Positions 12,275 through 24,047 of a stretch of 64,000 nt of DNA are shown here, piece by piece. The DNA is taken from positions 109,746,234 to 109,810,233 of the forward strand of contig NC_135722.1 of NCBI RefSeq assembly GCF_964656455.1, given 5' to 3'. Origin of the DNA: Halichoerus grypus (lineage: Eukaryota; Chordata; Mammalia; Carnivora; Phocidae). The position numbers and the translations under genes are program-made. The notes beneath the pieces are model-generated. The model saw only the letters and a program-made list of their open reading frames with translations. It made no database searches and was not told where the DNA came from. How positions within the stretch are numbered: position 1 is the first letter of the stretch; the number at the start of each line of letters is the position of its first letter.

Positions 12275-13735
12275 GATTACTGCCTGTCTTATCACACATC
12301 TCTCCCACAGCACCTTCAGATGAAGTTCTGTGTTTATCACAAATGTATTGTTTGTATGGGACTAAGAAAGGTTTGCTGCAGTCAAAGATGCGTCATAGTT
12401 AGGAGCTAGAAGAAACCTTGTAAAATCATGTGGACAAGCTTCTTGCATCTTGGCAAGTAAGGTATTATCAGCCTCCCTGTCAGGGGAAGTAAATACTTTG
12501 GGACTAGCTGTGTGGCCAGTGGGTAGTAGAGAGGAGATGAGCATCATGGTCTCTCGCCTCCCAGAGCAATGCCCACGTGATGGTCTGCTGTACCTCTCCA
12601 ATAGATGTGAATGTTGATTTAGCTCAGGACTCAGTGCTGGCAAGATAGGCTCCTGGGAAAGCAGTGGTCAGAACGCTTTAGAAGATTTCACCTCGTCCCA
12701 TTCAGTGTCTATTCTTAAATGGTTTTATGAGGATCTGCTGTGTGCTTGGTGCCCTGGAGGCTTCACAGGACATACGTGTCCCAGAGAAGAAACAAAGAAG
12801 GCCTGGGATGATTTGGAGGTCTGTGTGTGGGCATGCATTCAACTGGGAGTTCCAGGAAAATATTAGGGGAGGAGAGAGGAACATTCACAAGAAAACATCT
12901 TGAGTCAAAACAATAATACTGAAAGTCGCAAAAAATAAATATCTTACCTGTACATCTGAGCAATATGGTCTGAGATGAGAATGTTTCTTTGCATGTTTAA
13001 TTCAAATTAATAGCAAAATATCTTGTTATTACCTTTATTGAATAAAACTATAATTCGTTCTTGCTTTATTTGCTAAAATTTACATTAAAATTTTCTCTAA
13101 GAATCTCGTAAGGCTCATTTGCACCATAAATGTGAAGGTAGTTAGCTAACATACAGCTTGTTTCCTACATTTTATAATGTCAGGGGTACTTTGAAGAACC
13201 GTGAACTTGGCCCACTCTGGTAGGAAATGCTTGTGTCAGGAAGCATGACTTGTTGGAGCATTTGGACTGGAATAACTAATTAGTTAACTCCTGCCTAGGT
13301 CTGCTGCTTATGGCTCAGGTCTGGAAATTTATCTAATTAAAACATACAGCTAAAGAGTGGACAAAAAAAAGTCCTTAGTGTCCCCGACATTATGGAGGTG
13401 TGCCGTAGGCAGATCACAGTAGCTTTCAAACAGTCTCCCCGAGGCTCAGGTTGGATTCAGTTCAGACAAGAAATTGCTTTTCTGTAGTGTTGCTGTCTTT
13501 GGGTCTCTACTTATGTCAACTTGAAGCAAAGTAAAAGATTCACAGTGTTTCAAAAACCCCAGAAAAATAGGAAAAATGGGACTGGACCAAAAAAATAATA
13601 AAATCTGACTGTCTTCAAGTATGTTCACTACAATAGCTGTTTGAGAGGCAGTTCTCCTTGGCATCTATCTTTTGGATTTTTAAAATTTAAAAATCACCTA
13701 CATCCATTACTTTCTTTCGCCCAGAGATCATGTTG
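12275..13735. other. PDGFD intron with a possible MIR3-like remnant
   Basis: A stretch at about 12390-12560 resembles a diverged MIR3-type SINE (ggagctagaagaaacct, later gactagctgtgtggccag). The remainder, including open frames at 12362-12643 and 13446-13664 (minus), is unrecognised. Confidence 0.35.
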
Positions 13736-13922
13736 AGTTGGAGGCAGAGTGTCTGGTTCGAATCCTCTCTGCCACTTACAAGTGTTGTGAACTTTCAGCA
13801 AGTCGCTGATCTTCCTGTGCCTCAGTTTCCTCTGGCAATGTGTGTATCACGCCTACCTCTGATAGCTGTTAGCGGTGCCATCAAGAGAACCTGGCACATA
13901 CTACTTGTTCAAGCAAGCTTAG
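13736..13922 (+). mobile_element. MIR SINE
   Basis: The tRNA-derived B-box text 'ggttcgaatcc' at about 13757, then the core ('gccacttacaagtgttgtg') and 'cctcagtttcctc' identify a MIR in sense orientation. The tail 'gaacctggcacatacta' follows. Confidence 0.8.
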
Positions 13923-14329
13923 CTAGCTCTGGCTACTGAGAATTCTGGAATATGTTTGCGTCACTGCGCTGGGGAAACCTTCCTTGTCCCTCATCCTCTG
14001 CCTGTGAAGCCTGCCACCCCAGACAAAGTCTGGGGTACTTGGGAGGCCACAGCGTTCTTCCGTCCTACTACTGCAGTTAACTGCGTCTTGGGGTTTTCTC
14101 TAAGGCAGTATGAGAGCCTAGGACCTAAGGGTCCGGTCTCCGCTCCAGCTGAAGAGTAAGTCCGCTGGGGAGCCGTAAGAAGCTGCAGACGCCTAGTCGC
14201 AGACGCCTAGTCACAGACACACTGACTCAGAACCCCTGAGGGTGGGGCTGAGCTATTGATGTTATTTTATGGCCCGTGGGAGATTGAGATCGATCCTGAG
14301 TGGCAGCCAGCATTGAGAGCCTCTGTGTT
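13923..14329. other. PDGFD intron, nothing firm
   Basis: There is a short direct repeat of 'cagacgcctagtc' at about 14187-14211. The text near 14225-14260 faintly resembles a MER5-like fragment, which is too weak to call. Confidence 0.3.
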
Positions 14330-14415
14330 AGACATTGTTCATCTGTATCTCGGGCTCTTGGCACAGCCTCTGACGCATTTTAGGTGCTCCATTAATGTTT
14401 GTGGAATTAAAGATA
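14330..14415 (+). mobile_element. L2 3' terminal fragment
   Basis: The end of an L2 is legible: 'ttcatctgtatctcggg', 'ggcacagcctctgacgc', 'aggtgctccattaatgttt', 'gtggaatta'. Confidence 0.5.
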
Positions 14416-16077
14416 CTAATAATCCAGCATGAGTATATTTCCAAAGTTTACAGAAACCCACCCCATAAGACTGAGGAATGTAGCTTTATTAAGAATGCCT
14501 TTGGTTACTGATAAGACCTTGCAAGAACATTCAAGGTGACATTCTACTTATTCCTAACAGAGTCAACATTTCTTTCCCTTGTTGGCTTGGGTTCCACCTC
14601 TTAATCTCTTGTTTAGAATGGCCCTAAGGCAGATCTGTACTGTTTCATTTAACCCTGGCCAGTCACCACTCTCTCTGCACTTGGATAAACGTGCTGCTTT
14701 CACTGTTGATCGTACCACGGCTGCCGAACCACCTGCATGCCTGTCTCACACACGAAGAGAAGTCCGGTTTAGTATCTCAGCTGCCATCGTCAGCTTTCAG
14801 AACTTAAAAAGTACAAACTCACGGTTTATGTTCCGGTATATAAGAAGGGGAGCAGCGAATGGAAAGTGGAGACGGAAGCATAGTTACAAATAATGGAGGT
14901 CCACTGAATGTCCAATGAAGAGTGAACTTTATAGGATCCCTGAAAAACTTTCCTCTTGGCAGTATGGTAATTCTTTAATGATGTTTTGCAAAAACAAACA
15001 TCAGTTATGGATAGCTATTGAATATCCATTCTTCTGATTTGCCCAGATCAATCGAAGTGGCATTTTTCATGATACCAAAGAGCAGTATTCTAAGATGATT
15101 CTTCAATGTGAATGTACAAACACGGAGTTTTATAAACTCTAAAATAAGACACAAACACACTGGGTGAAGAACATTTGTAACGAGGTCAAAATAGTACATA
15201 TTTAAAATTAAATTGTGTGCTTTGCTTCTAATGTTTGTTTGAAAGCAGATTTGGAGACAGTGAGATTCAAGGTCTCTCCAAGAAGAGACTTGTACATGGG
15301 AAGCAAGAGGACAATAAGGTTTGGGGAGAAGAGAGAGAGAAAAGGGACAATAACATTGCACATATTGGAGCCAGAACTTCAGCACACAAGGTCGACTTTT
15401 ATAACACTCACATGTAATAGGTAAGCTCAGACTGGTCTATAAAAGCTTCTGGACTGAAGATAATAAAACAAGTTAATATATCCAATGTTCAGTTTCTTAG
15501 GGGGTTTGGAGAAAAGGGTAACATGTATCATCGAAATCTGTAAAGAACTGCAGTTCCAAAACTCAGTTTTTAACCAATAATTTCAACCTCATGCTTTCAC
15601 CTGAAAGCTGCCTAAAAGTTAAAAAAAAAAAAAGTTGTTTCAAGTTCAAGTTGCATTTACTTTTTCTGATGAGTATGCTAATGATATAGCACCCTTGCAC
15701 ATAATTAGGTAAAAAGTTACATGGATCTTCTACAAACTATATAATCATCATAGGACCATTGTAGCCTAACTGAAACCGTACTGTGATTTCTTTAAAACAC
15801 AGTCCTTTGAATTTAGGGGCAGCACGCCTTTATTCAAGTTCATAGCATGACAGTGGATATCTTTAAATTAAGAAATGATCAGCCTTAAACTCTACTAGAG
15901 TGGGCACTCATCCAGAGGCCATATATGGACATTAACAATGTAAATGAGATCTGTTGTGTTTTTTACTTATTCCAGAAGAACTTGACTTTCCCAAACAATA
16001 GTGTGTTTGTCATAGAAAAAAATCCAACAAATTACAACAAGGGAGAAGCCTGTTTCCACAGCATCAGTGTTAGCATT
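14416..16077. other. PDGFD intron, nothing recognised
   Basis: AT-rich intron. The minus-strand open frame at 15005-15385 (126 codons) and the plus frames at 14579-14893 and 15215-15424 overlap each other and have no recognisable domain or splice context. Confidence 0.45.
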
Positions 16078-16091
16078 AAAATATGGATATA

Positions 16092-16299
16092 GGGGCGCCT
16101 GGGTGGCTCAGTCGTTAAGCGTCTGCCTTCGGCTCAGGTCATGATCCCAGGGTCCTGGGATCGAGCCCCACGTCGGGCTCCCTGCTCAGCAGGAAGCCTG
16201 CTTCTCCCTCTCGCACTCCCCCTGCTTGTGTTCCCGCTCTCGCTGTGTCTCTCTCTGTCAAATAAATAAATAAAATCTTTTAAAAAAATAAAATAAAAT
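16092..16299 (+). mobile_element. CAN-SINE (tRNA-Lys-derived, arctoid type), full length, young-looking
   Basis: The element starts 'ggggcgcctgggtggctcag' with the tRNA-like head, passes through 'ctccctgctcagcaggaag' and the CT-rich tail 'ctctctctgtcaaataaat', and ends in A-rich (TAAAA)n. A perfect 14 bp target site duplication, aaaatatggatata, is present at 16078-16091 and 16300-16313. The intact head, near-consensus body and perfect duplication suggest a recent insertion. Confidence 0.95.
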
Positions 16300-16313
16300 A
16301 AAATATGGATATA

Positions 16314-17242
16314 ATTGTTGGAGCATTCCAACCTACTAGTTTTGAACTACAGTTTTACTTACCACAAGTAAATTCTTCCCCAAAGTGTTGCTCTTTTTTA
16401 ATGCTTGTGCGAAAATTCACATGCACTCCTCTTTAAAAAAAAAAAAATCAGTATTTCCACATTGAGTGGAGTAAATGTATTGATAATTAAATTGATTCTA
16501 AGTGACAGGGTTTGAAATATGTGATTTTTTACAGACGCTAAATGGTTAGGTGTTCTAACTCTGGGACAGTTATTAACCGACTTGAGAGGCTCAGATACCA
16601 ATTCTGTGATTTCTTACGTGACATTATTTTGCTCTAAGATCTAAATCACTTAACCATTTGAAAACAATTTATAGGTAAATAACTGGCATAGATTAAGTGC
16701 AGAAATATGTTTAATATCAAAACGTTTGACTTGGTTCTGAATTCTCCTAAATCAAAATACTTCTAATTTTTAAATTAGTCATTTATTGCCATTTCTTTGT
16801 CATGCCCTGTCTATTAACTAGGAAAGTACAAGTTTTGCTCTTTCAAAAACGATTTCAAATGAGGGAAGTAATTTCATAGTATATTAAGACATGAACATAG
16901 TTTAGGACGCGCTGAGGCCATCACAAAATGAATGCTTGCAACTTCGTCTGCCTATTTGCTATCTGGGTAGCAACTTGCAAAAGGCCTTTGGCTGACACTA
17001 GTGATGAATCTGATAAGTCGGTCTTGAGGTATCGTCCCCTGTAACTACCTCTCTGTCAATTAAACAGAGGTACTGGGGACGTTAAATCAAAATGGATTTA
17101 TTTTTCTAATTTCTGATGTTGAAAGAGGGTTGGCTTCATTGAACTTGCTGAACCATGTGGTATGCCCCAGGTAAAAGCCATCTTTATTAATAAGTGTGAA
17201 AATTGTCTTCCACAAATTTGATAGAAAGAGAGCAAAAGAAAG
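16314..17242. other. PDGFD intron, nothing recognised
   Basis: AT-rich. An A-run at 16435-16447 is the only low-complexity feature. Confidence 0.4.
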
Positions 17243-17476
17243 GATGCTGTAGTGGGAAGAGCATGGACTTTGTAGTCAAGTAAACTTGCGATAAAATTCT
17301 AACTCACATCCAGAGGACATGGCCTCAGGGAAGTCACTCGTAGACCCCTGAGCCTCTGCGTTCTGCACTTTGCAAAATGGCTCTAATTATAACCACTTTG
17401 CAAAGTTGTGTTAGGATTAATCAGAGAGACTAACACCTCATGGGCCCCCAGTAAATGATAGCTACTATTGTTACTT
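17243..17476 (+). mobile_element. MIR SINE
   Basis: This is nearly a full-length MIR in order: 'gtagtgggaagagcatgga', the diverged core, 'ctgagcctctgcg', 'aaaatggctctaattata', 'gtgttaggattaatcagag' and 'agtaaatgatagctactat'. Confidence 0.8.
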
Positions 17477-18534
17477 CAGTAGAACTGCACAGAACCAAGA
17501 TATTTCTGTGAACTCTTCCGCTAGGGCGGTAAGATAATCATTGCTAATCTGGAGAGCCTCCTACAGAGTATCCAAATATTGTCAGGTTTAAGGATCTGTA
17601 AAATCAGTACACTCCTTACAAGTTTACAAAATGATTGGCAAGTACTAAACTTTTCTAGGATACTGTTTACCCAGAAACTTTTCTGGCACCATTTTGCTTG
17701 TTGGATGTTTCCTTTGAAAAGCAGTTTTTTTTAGACTATAGCCACTGTTGATGACCCGTATGACTTGTAAGTATCTAGATTCCCCACTCAGTTCACTGGA
17801 AGGCATTAATAAAAGCTGCATTTTTGTCCATCACATTGCGTGTGTCTATGCGGGTGCACATAAAAGGTTTGAAGGAAGCCTCAGCGCAGGGATAAGGATT
17901 TTAGTCTTTTTCCTTCTGGCGCCTCTGCTTTTCTCCTAGATGATGAGGTTGTCCATCTTTGTGGGTATCCTGACCCCCTTTCATCACCCGTTACCCGCCC
18001 CCACCCCCCGTGAAGGCACATTGCTTGGAAAACACCATTTAACGGCGGAGAACAGTAGGTAACTTTCGGTGTCTGGAGGGACACAGCAGTCACTCTGGCT
18101 AGTGATGGATGTCTTTGCCTTGTGGGTCCCTTAGCTATGTTTTCTGGGAAGCATTGGGACACCCCCACACAGCATCCTTTTGCTCTGTGCCCCTGTGGAT
18201 TTAGGGAGGAAGCACATCCTTCCTACAGCACACGGTCCTTTCAGAACTTCCGGTGCTGGGAAGACCGGCTCATTAAGTCTTGACTTGCGAAGGACCGTGC
18301 TCAGTCCCAGGGAGTTAAACTGAACACACAAGATCATTGCCTTCTGACACTGAGATCAAGGTGGACATGACCTTCCTTTCCTTAGCGATCCCCAACTGCA
18401 GCATCTCAGCTCTTTGGGGCGTTCTGTGCTTAACCTTACTTGTTTATCTGTTTTACTCGTTTCGACAGTGTCGTGGGGGATAACTCCCGAGAGCTAGGAT
18501 TTAGATCTGTGCTTCAAATACTCTTAACTCATTC
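17477..18534. other. PDGFD intron, nothing recognised
   Basis: Short C-runs lie at about 17996-18010. Open frames at 17748-17939 (plus) and at 17881-18168 and 18131-18337 (minus) are not recognised. Confidence 0.4.
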
Positions 18535-18756
18535 AATTTTTATTTTTTAAGATTTTATTTATTTATTTTAAAGAGAGAGAGAGATAGCATGAGAAGGAGG
18601 GGCAGAGTGAGAGGGAGAGAGAGAGAGAGAGAATCTCAAGCAGACTCTGCACTGAGCACAGAGCCCGACGTGGGGCTCGATCCCACGACCCTGAGATCAA
18701 GACCTGAGCCGAAACCAGGAGTCAGACACTCAACCAACTGCGCCACCCAGGCGCCC
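18535..18756 (-). mobile_element. CAN-SINE, antisense
   Basis: Reverse-complement CAN-SINE: T-rich tail 'aagattttatttatttat', an expanded GA tract at about 18570-18630, then 'gagatcaagacctgagc' and the head 'gccacccaggcgcccc'. A 12 bp target site duplication, cttaactcattc, is at 18523-18534 and 18757-18768. Confidence 0.92.
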
Positions 18757-18768
18757 CTTAACTCATTC

Positions 18769-19186
18769 CATCTTAATGAATTTCTTGGCAGGAGAGTACT
18801 GTTATTCCCATTTTATATACTAAAAGAAAATCGGAACAGTCCTGCAACAGCTACAAAGGAGAGAACCATGCCATGAATCTGGGTTTGTTCACTGCACAGG
18901 CCAGGCTGGGGGAACTCAGTGGTATTTGAAGCTCAGAGACTCAGTCTAGTACATGAGAGAAAGATGTTTCAAGATCTCCTTGATTCTTACTCACCTCCTA
19001 GCTTGTTTTCCTGCTTTTCGTTACATAGATGTACTTCACATATCATGCCAGGTCACAGTTCTTAGAGTTCAGAGAATTGCCTTCTGATGATGTCAACTGC
19101 CTTCATGCCTCATTCAGCACCTTGCAGATGGCCAAGCACTCATCCACTTTGTTCCACGTGTTTGTCAAATGCCTACTATGTTTCCA
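18769..19186. other. PDGFD intron, nothing recognised
   Basis: Intron sequence between a SINE and a MIR, with no feature I can name. Confidence 0.4.
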
Positions 19187-19353
19187 AGGACCTTAGGCAG
19201 GTCACTTAACTCCTCTGCCTCTCGGGTCCCACATCTATCAGATGGGGATAGTCGTGTCTACAATGAGGGTTTGTTACCAGAATTCACTGAGAGTTGCGTG
19301 TATGAAAGCCTCTCAGAGAGAACCAGGCACAAAGTAGGTGCTCAGTACATTTC
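19187..19353 (+). mobile_element. MIR SINE
   Basis: The core and 3' half of a MIR are legible: 'ggcaggtcacttaactcct', 'atctatcagatggggatag', 'gaattcactgagagttgc', 'aggcacaaagtaggtgctc'. Confidence 0.75.
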
Positions 19354-20419
19354 CATTCACTCATCGCTTAGCAGTGTTTTTAAACCCTGAAAATTCGGTG
19401 TTGTCTGATTGGGAAACTTGTGACTTAGGTTAATCACTATAAATACACATGGTAAATATGTCTGTTCTTTAGAAATTAAACCAGCAAATGGAGTCATGGA
19501 ATCCATGATTTGAAGTTGAAAATATCCTGATATTTTCTCATTAAAAGTTATAAAATCATTGCTCTTTCCAGGTTTATTTGCACTTCCAAATTGGGGTTGA
19601 GGTGTGGAAACAGTTTTCACAATTATGTGCTGATTTATAGAAGAGGGAATCTGAAAGTCACAGTGAGGTTGTAATGTCCATAAAGATGAACAGACTCCAC
19701 CTGGGGAATTTACGAACCTTGAAAAAGGCTGAGAAACCCTAGTTACTTGGTGTAAAATACTACCGTCATTCATATATCCCCCTTGCCTCCCACCCTCACC
19801 CAAAGCCTCGTAAATCTAGTGTTGTAGAATCAAAGGCCCATTTTTAGTGCTTTACATAGTGGCACTTCTGCCCATGGGGCAAAGGGCGTATTCCTGAGCA
19901 CGTCGAGGTGCGAATCAGGGAGCGAGCCTTCTTGACTCCACCCTTTCCCTGTGCCACAGCTTCTAGATTCCGTGGGTCTTGGTGCCAACCATCTTCATGT
20001 GTCATCGTTCATCCTTGGGAGAGCTGGTTCCAGAAGGCTGGTTTCTCAGTCCTGACCTACACCATCATCAGTTTGATTCCTTCAGATAGCCATCATTACA
20101 GACCTAATCCTTGCAAAGGAGATCTAGATTGATGAGCAGGGGTATCAATGTCCAAAATTCTTTCTGATCTTGACTTTAAGTTTATGGGTATCCATTCAGA
20201 GTCACAAAAGATTTAAGGAAAATCAGAAACACCTGTCTGGGGTGCCATAGGGACTTGAATTGTTTTTTACTGCACTTAGTTATTTCAGATATCCTGAAAT
20301 GTCACACGCGTGCTCTGTCTTCAGGGATGCCCTATTTCCTCCATCAGGACCTGGTTGAAACCAAATGATTTTAGGAGAGCATGACTTAAATGACCTATAT
20401 TTGGGCTCTCCACTATGGG
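19354..20419. other. PDGFD intron, nothing recognised
   Basis: The minus-strand open frame 19357-19803 (148 codons) is the longest here. It has no recognisable domain or flanking splice sites, and I regard it as chance. Confidence 0.4.
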
Positions 20420-20665
20420 CAAAGCACTAGGAGAGGAGGGATCAAAAGGGGATTAACTCTCTGCTTCCAAGAACCTTGTATTTTAATGGAAGAGAAACAC
20501 CTAAATAAAAGAACGTGACAAAGCAAGGTCTGTGAAGTACGTACTGTAACAGAAGGCAGAGAAGGTGTGGCGAGCATATAGCAGGGGGTCAGAAGAGATG
20601 GAGGCTGAATATGGCTTTTGACTTGAGCCCTAGAAGATTAAAATGACTTAGGAGACTTGAGTGCT
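20420..20665 (-). mobile_element. L2 LINE fragment, antisense
   Basis: Reads as reverse-complement L2: 'ttccaagaaccttgtattt', 'aaataaaagaacgtgaca', 'gatggaggctgaatatgg', 'ttgacttgagccctagaag'. An AT/GT low-complexity patch follows at about 20706-20796. Confidence 0.55.
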
Positions 20666-21304
20666 AGGGAAAATGAAATAGAATGACAAAAGCATGGTGT
20701 AAAAAATTATATATATATATGTATGTATCCCTACTTCAAGCACACACACTTCCCATGCCTTACCACATACTAAACGTATATGTATATGTATATATTAGTG
20801 CATGCTGAAAGAGTTTATAAAGAATCTTAGCGCTGTAAAAGCTTGGTCTGGTTGTTAGAAAATGCTTCCTGCTCTCTCTAAGGACTGGACATTTCACTGG
20901 AGACTCCAGTGGACTCAGGGAGATCAAGATAAGGCTAGTGACATGTAAGTACAGGTGGAGGAAAGACCAGCACACTGAAAGCCGCCAATAAACTTGACAC
21001 CCAGAGACTGACCCACGGGGACCATCCTCCTGTTAAGCAAACAGGCATGAATTAAATTAAACATGCATGGGGAGAAAAAACCCCACGCTTTCCTACATTC
21101 GAAGGGAGGACGTTATTTTGTTTCACAGTGAATTTTTATATTCACACCAAAAAAACTTGAAATGATCCACTTACAGAAGACTTCTAAAATGTTATCACGA
21201 GCGGATCGGCGCCCACGCTGTGCGTGCCAAGCATGTGAGCCCTCCTGCAGGCACACGTCGGAGACTCCGAGCAGCCGCTTCCAGCCCGGTTATTCCGTAA
21301 CAAG
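20666..21304. other. PDGFD intron with AT/GT low-complexity patch
   Basis: The low-complexity patch (tatatatatatgtatgtat and gtatatgtatatgtatatat) lies at about 20706-20796. The stretch at 21195-21300 is CpG-bearing and may belong to the Tigger element that follows, but I could not align it. Confidence 0.4.
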
Positions 21305-21720
21305 GAAGCAAATATTGCAAGAGAGCAGGTCAGATGAATGTTGTGGTTTCCCAGTGTGTATAAAAGCTGTGTTTACGCTATGCTGTAGTCTGTCAAGTGT
21401 GCAATAACATTATGTCTGAAAAAACAATGTTTGTAGCTTAATTAAAAAATGCTTTAATACTAAAAAATACTTAACCATCATCTGAGCTTTCAGTGAGTCA
21501 TAATTGCTGATCACAGATCACCGTAACAGATACGATAGTAATGAAAAAGTTTGAAATATTGTGAGATTCATCAAAATGCGACAAAGTGAACAAATGGTGC
21601 TGGAAAAAAAATGGCACCGATAGACTCGCACGACTCGGGGTTGCCGCAGACCTCCGATTTGTGAAAAAAGGCAGTACCTACAAGTATCTGCAAAGCGTCA
21701 TAAGGCGAGACATAATACAG
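21305..21720. mobile_element. Internally deleted Tigger1-like DNA transposon
   Basis: Text typical of Tigger1 (pogo/Tc1-mariner group) is legible: 'ggtcagatgaatgttgtgg', 'gtgtgcaataacattatg', 'aaccatcatctgagctt'. It then jumps straight to 'ctgatcacagatcaccgta', 'gaaaaagtttgaaatattg' and 'gtatctgcaaagcgtcata' near the terminal inverted repeat. The transposase region between these blocks is missing, so this is a non-autonomous deletion copy. Confidence 0.75.
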
Positions 21721-22249
21721 CGAGCTGCTCCTGTCCTGGCTTCATCTGTCCCGGAAAAAGAATCTTTAGGACTCTAACATGGGTTCCCTCTGAAGACAAA
21801 TTTTTGTTACCAATCTGTTCAGCTCTTTGCAAGGGCTTCCGGCCGGTTTTCATGACTGAGACCACAGGCAGGTGAGGGCAAGAAGGCGTTTGTCCTCATT
21901 TCTTCTTCAAACGAAGATCGTGCATAGACACAGTCTCCTTCAGTTTGGGGGAAACAGAGAAACTCATTATGTTGTTCGATGCCAAAGAAGAAATAGGCTC
22001 TAGGCAGTTAGCCGGAACCTGGTGACCTTTTCCAGCAGCACCCGATAAATGGATGTGTGTGCACGGGGCGTCCAGGCTTGGGTGTTCCTCCTCGGCAGGT
22101 GACAGCTGTCACACACCTGGGAAGCCTGGTCCTTGGGACAGCGAGCAGCCCCCCAGAGGGGAGACGCCAGCGTGGCTCGTGGAAACTGCCCTTTGCACCT
22201 CCCTTCAGATCTTCAGACCACGGCTGTAAGCGTGCAGACGCATGAAAAA
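21721..22249. other. PDGFD intron, nothing recognised
   Basis: Moderately GC-rich intron. The open frame 22057-22245 is short and unrecognised. Confidence 0.4.
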
Positions 22250-22383
22250 GCCTGGATCAAACTCTAGCTCTACTAGGCATTGACTGGGTGTGTGGCTGTG
22301 GACAAGTGTTTTTCTTAACCTCTCAGAGGCTCAGTTCCCTGCCCTGTGAAAGTGAGAGCACTAATGGTTTGTAATTCGTAGCA
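22250..22383 (+). mobile_element. MIR SINE
   Basis: MIR core in sense orientation: 'actctagctctactagg', 'gtgtgtggctgtggacaag', 'ttaacctctcagaggctca', 'ccctgtgaaagtgagagca'. Confidence 0.75.
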
Positions 22384-23820
22384 CTGAAGGGGGCGGGGTG
22401 GTTCTTGCAGGCGTGTGTGTGAGGAGCTTCTCACGTTCCCGGGGACTCAGGGCTGTAGGTGGCTGGGATCCAACAGACCGGGCTGACTCTCCGTCCTGTC
22501 CTCGCACGCCTGAGCCTCAGTGGGTTGGAGACTGAACACTATCCCCTGCTTGACACGTCCCCACCCAGTGCTCAGACCCCAGAACTCATCACAGCACAAG
22601 GATCTTCTGCAAATGACCTGGGCTTTGAGGCCAGGGCTGCAAGAAGAGGGGTGCGCCTGCTGTCCTGAGCAGTGCCCCACATTGGACTAACCTGTCTGGG
22701 GGAAGCTCTGAGGACGGTGGCCCCTTCTCAGCCCTTCCAACAGATTGTCAGTGCCCAGCCCAGAAAACGGATGTCGGAGACCCATGAAAAGACAAGACTC
22801 AAATTCAAAAGGACAGCAAGAGAGGGATTAGAACATTACGTACACCCGGAGTGAAATAAGGGGAAATAGATGAAATTCACGGGACTTTGAATTAAGTTTG
22901 GGACGTCCTTGCTGCCCTGTCCTGTTCCTCTAAAAGCACAGCCCTCTCCCACGCTCTCCCTCCAGAGGCTCAAGCAGAGCCCCCGCCCGGGGAGGCCCCC
23001 CAAGCTCTGCTGGCCCCTCAGCCTCCTGTCCGGCGTCCTGCTCTGGGGGCAGCCTCATCCGTCTCCTCTGAGTGCCTGGGTGCTTTCAATGCCCCGAGAC
23101 GCTGGGCAGCTGAGGCTACGGCGGTCACCCTGGGCCACGGCTGAATCGGTCCCGTCGGTGAATGGATGCCCACAACGGACCGCGTCGTACATCTGTTCGC
23201 AGCGGGCAGGGAACGGAGGGGACCCGTGCTGGTCAGTAAAACAGTTACCCAGTGGGAAGAGTCCCGCTTCCAGACGAGTAAGGAGGACGTGCCTTTTCCT
23301 GGTTTGCTGAGGGCACCTTGGGGTTTGGCTAAGTCCCCGGAGGAGAGGCGTGCCGTCGCGGGGCTCGGGGGTATCCCCGAGAGAAGGCTGCGCCGCCCCA
23401 GACCCACTACAGCACCAGGGAGCTCCGTCTTCTTCCTCCGGCTCTGGGGGACCTGGCCTGCCCCCATTCTCCTAGATGTGCCAGAAACTGGAGCAGAAGG
23501 GGGAAGAGCTCCAAATCCCAGTTTCCCACTTAACCGTTCACCTTAAAAGGGTGGGGGGACAGTGAAGTGCGGTGACAGGTAGAAGGTGCCTAGCAGGGGG
23601 CTGACCTAGAGACCCTCAGCACCACGCCTTCCTGCCTGCCCCCCTCTGCCTCCCCGCACCCACCACGTCTCCTTGCCAACAGCCTTGACCCCTCAGCCTC
23701 AGACCAGATAGACCCCCACTGCCCCCCGCATCCAGCCGCCTGCCCAGCCCTGTCCACTGCATGGCCCGGCGTCACTGTGTATCGCAAGGTGACACGTGCA
23801 ATGGGTGACAGCTGCACTTC
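22384..23820. other. GC-rich, CpG-bearing intronic patch
   Basis: Base composition rises sharply, with many CpGs at about 22960-23470 in an otherwise AT-leaning intron. Open frames overlap on both strands (22909-23310 and 23166-23546 plus, 23018-23467 and 23590-23817 minus), as expected of stop-poor GC-rich DNA. None has a domain I recognise. It could be a small CpG island or regulatory element, or simply GC-rich sequence. Confidence 0.4.
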
Positions 23821-24022
23821 GTAATCTGTTTATGTAATCCTTCCTGCTTTGCTTGCGGTTATTTTCAGGGCTTTAGCAGCAATAAAATGCTTCCTTTCCC
23901 GAGACGCAGTTCATTCAATTTAAATCTGCATTGATTATAGCTAAACTTAGGACATGTCTTTACAAAGGAAGGAAAAAACAGCAATAAATGATGCACAGAA
24001 ATTATTCAGCATTTATTCAGCA

Positions 24023-24047
24023 CCCCCTCCCCCTGCCCCCCACTCCC
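24023..24047 (-). other. G-quadruplex motif on the minus strand
   Basis: The + strand has C-runs of 5, 5, 6 and 3 separated by 1-3 bases, so the minus strand fits the four-run G-quadruplex pattern. Confidence 0.6.

Noticed and set aside
11985..12308. 107-codon minus-strand protein with WYIYTMEYYAAIK
   Set aside because: This is the end of an L1 ORF2 relic inside the antisense L1 insertion, not a host gene.
23018..23467. 149-codon minus-strand open frame in the GC-rich intronic patch
   Set aside because: Stop codons are rare in GC-rich DNA, equally long frames run on the plus strand, and no domain is recognised.
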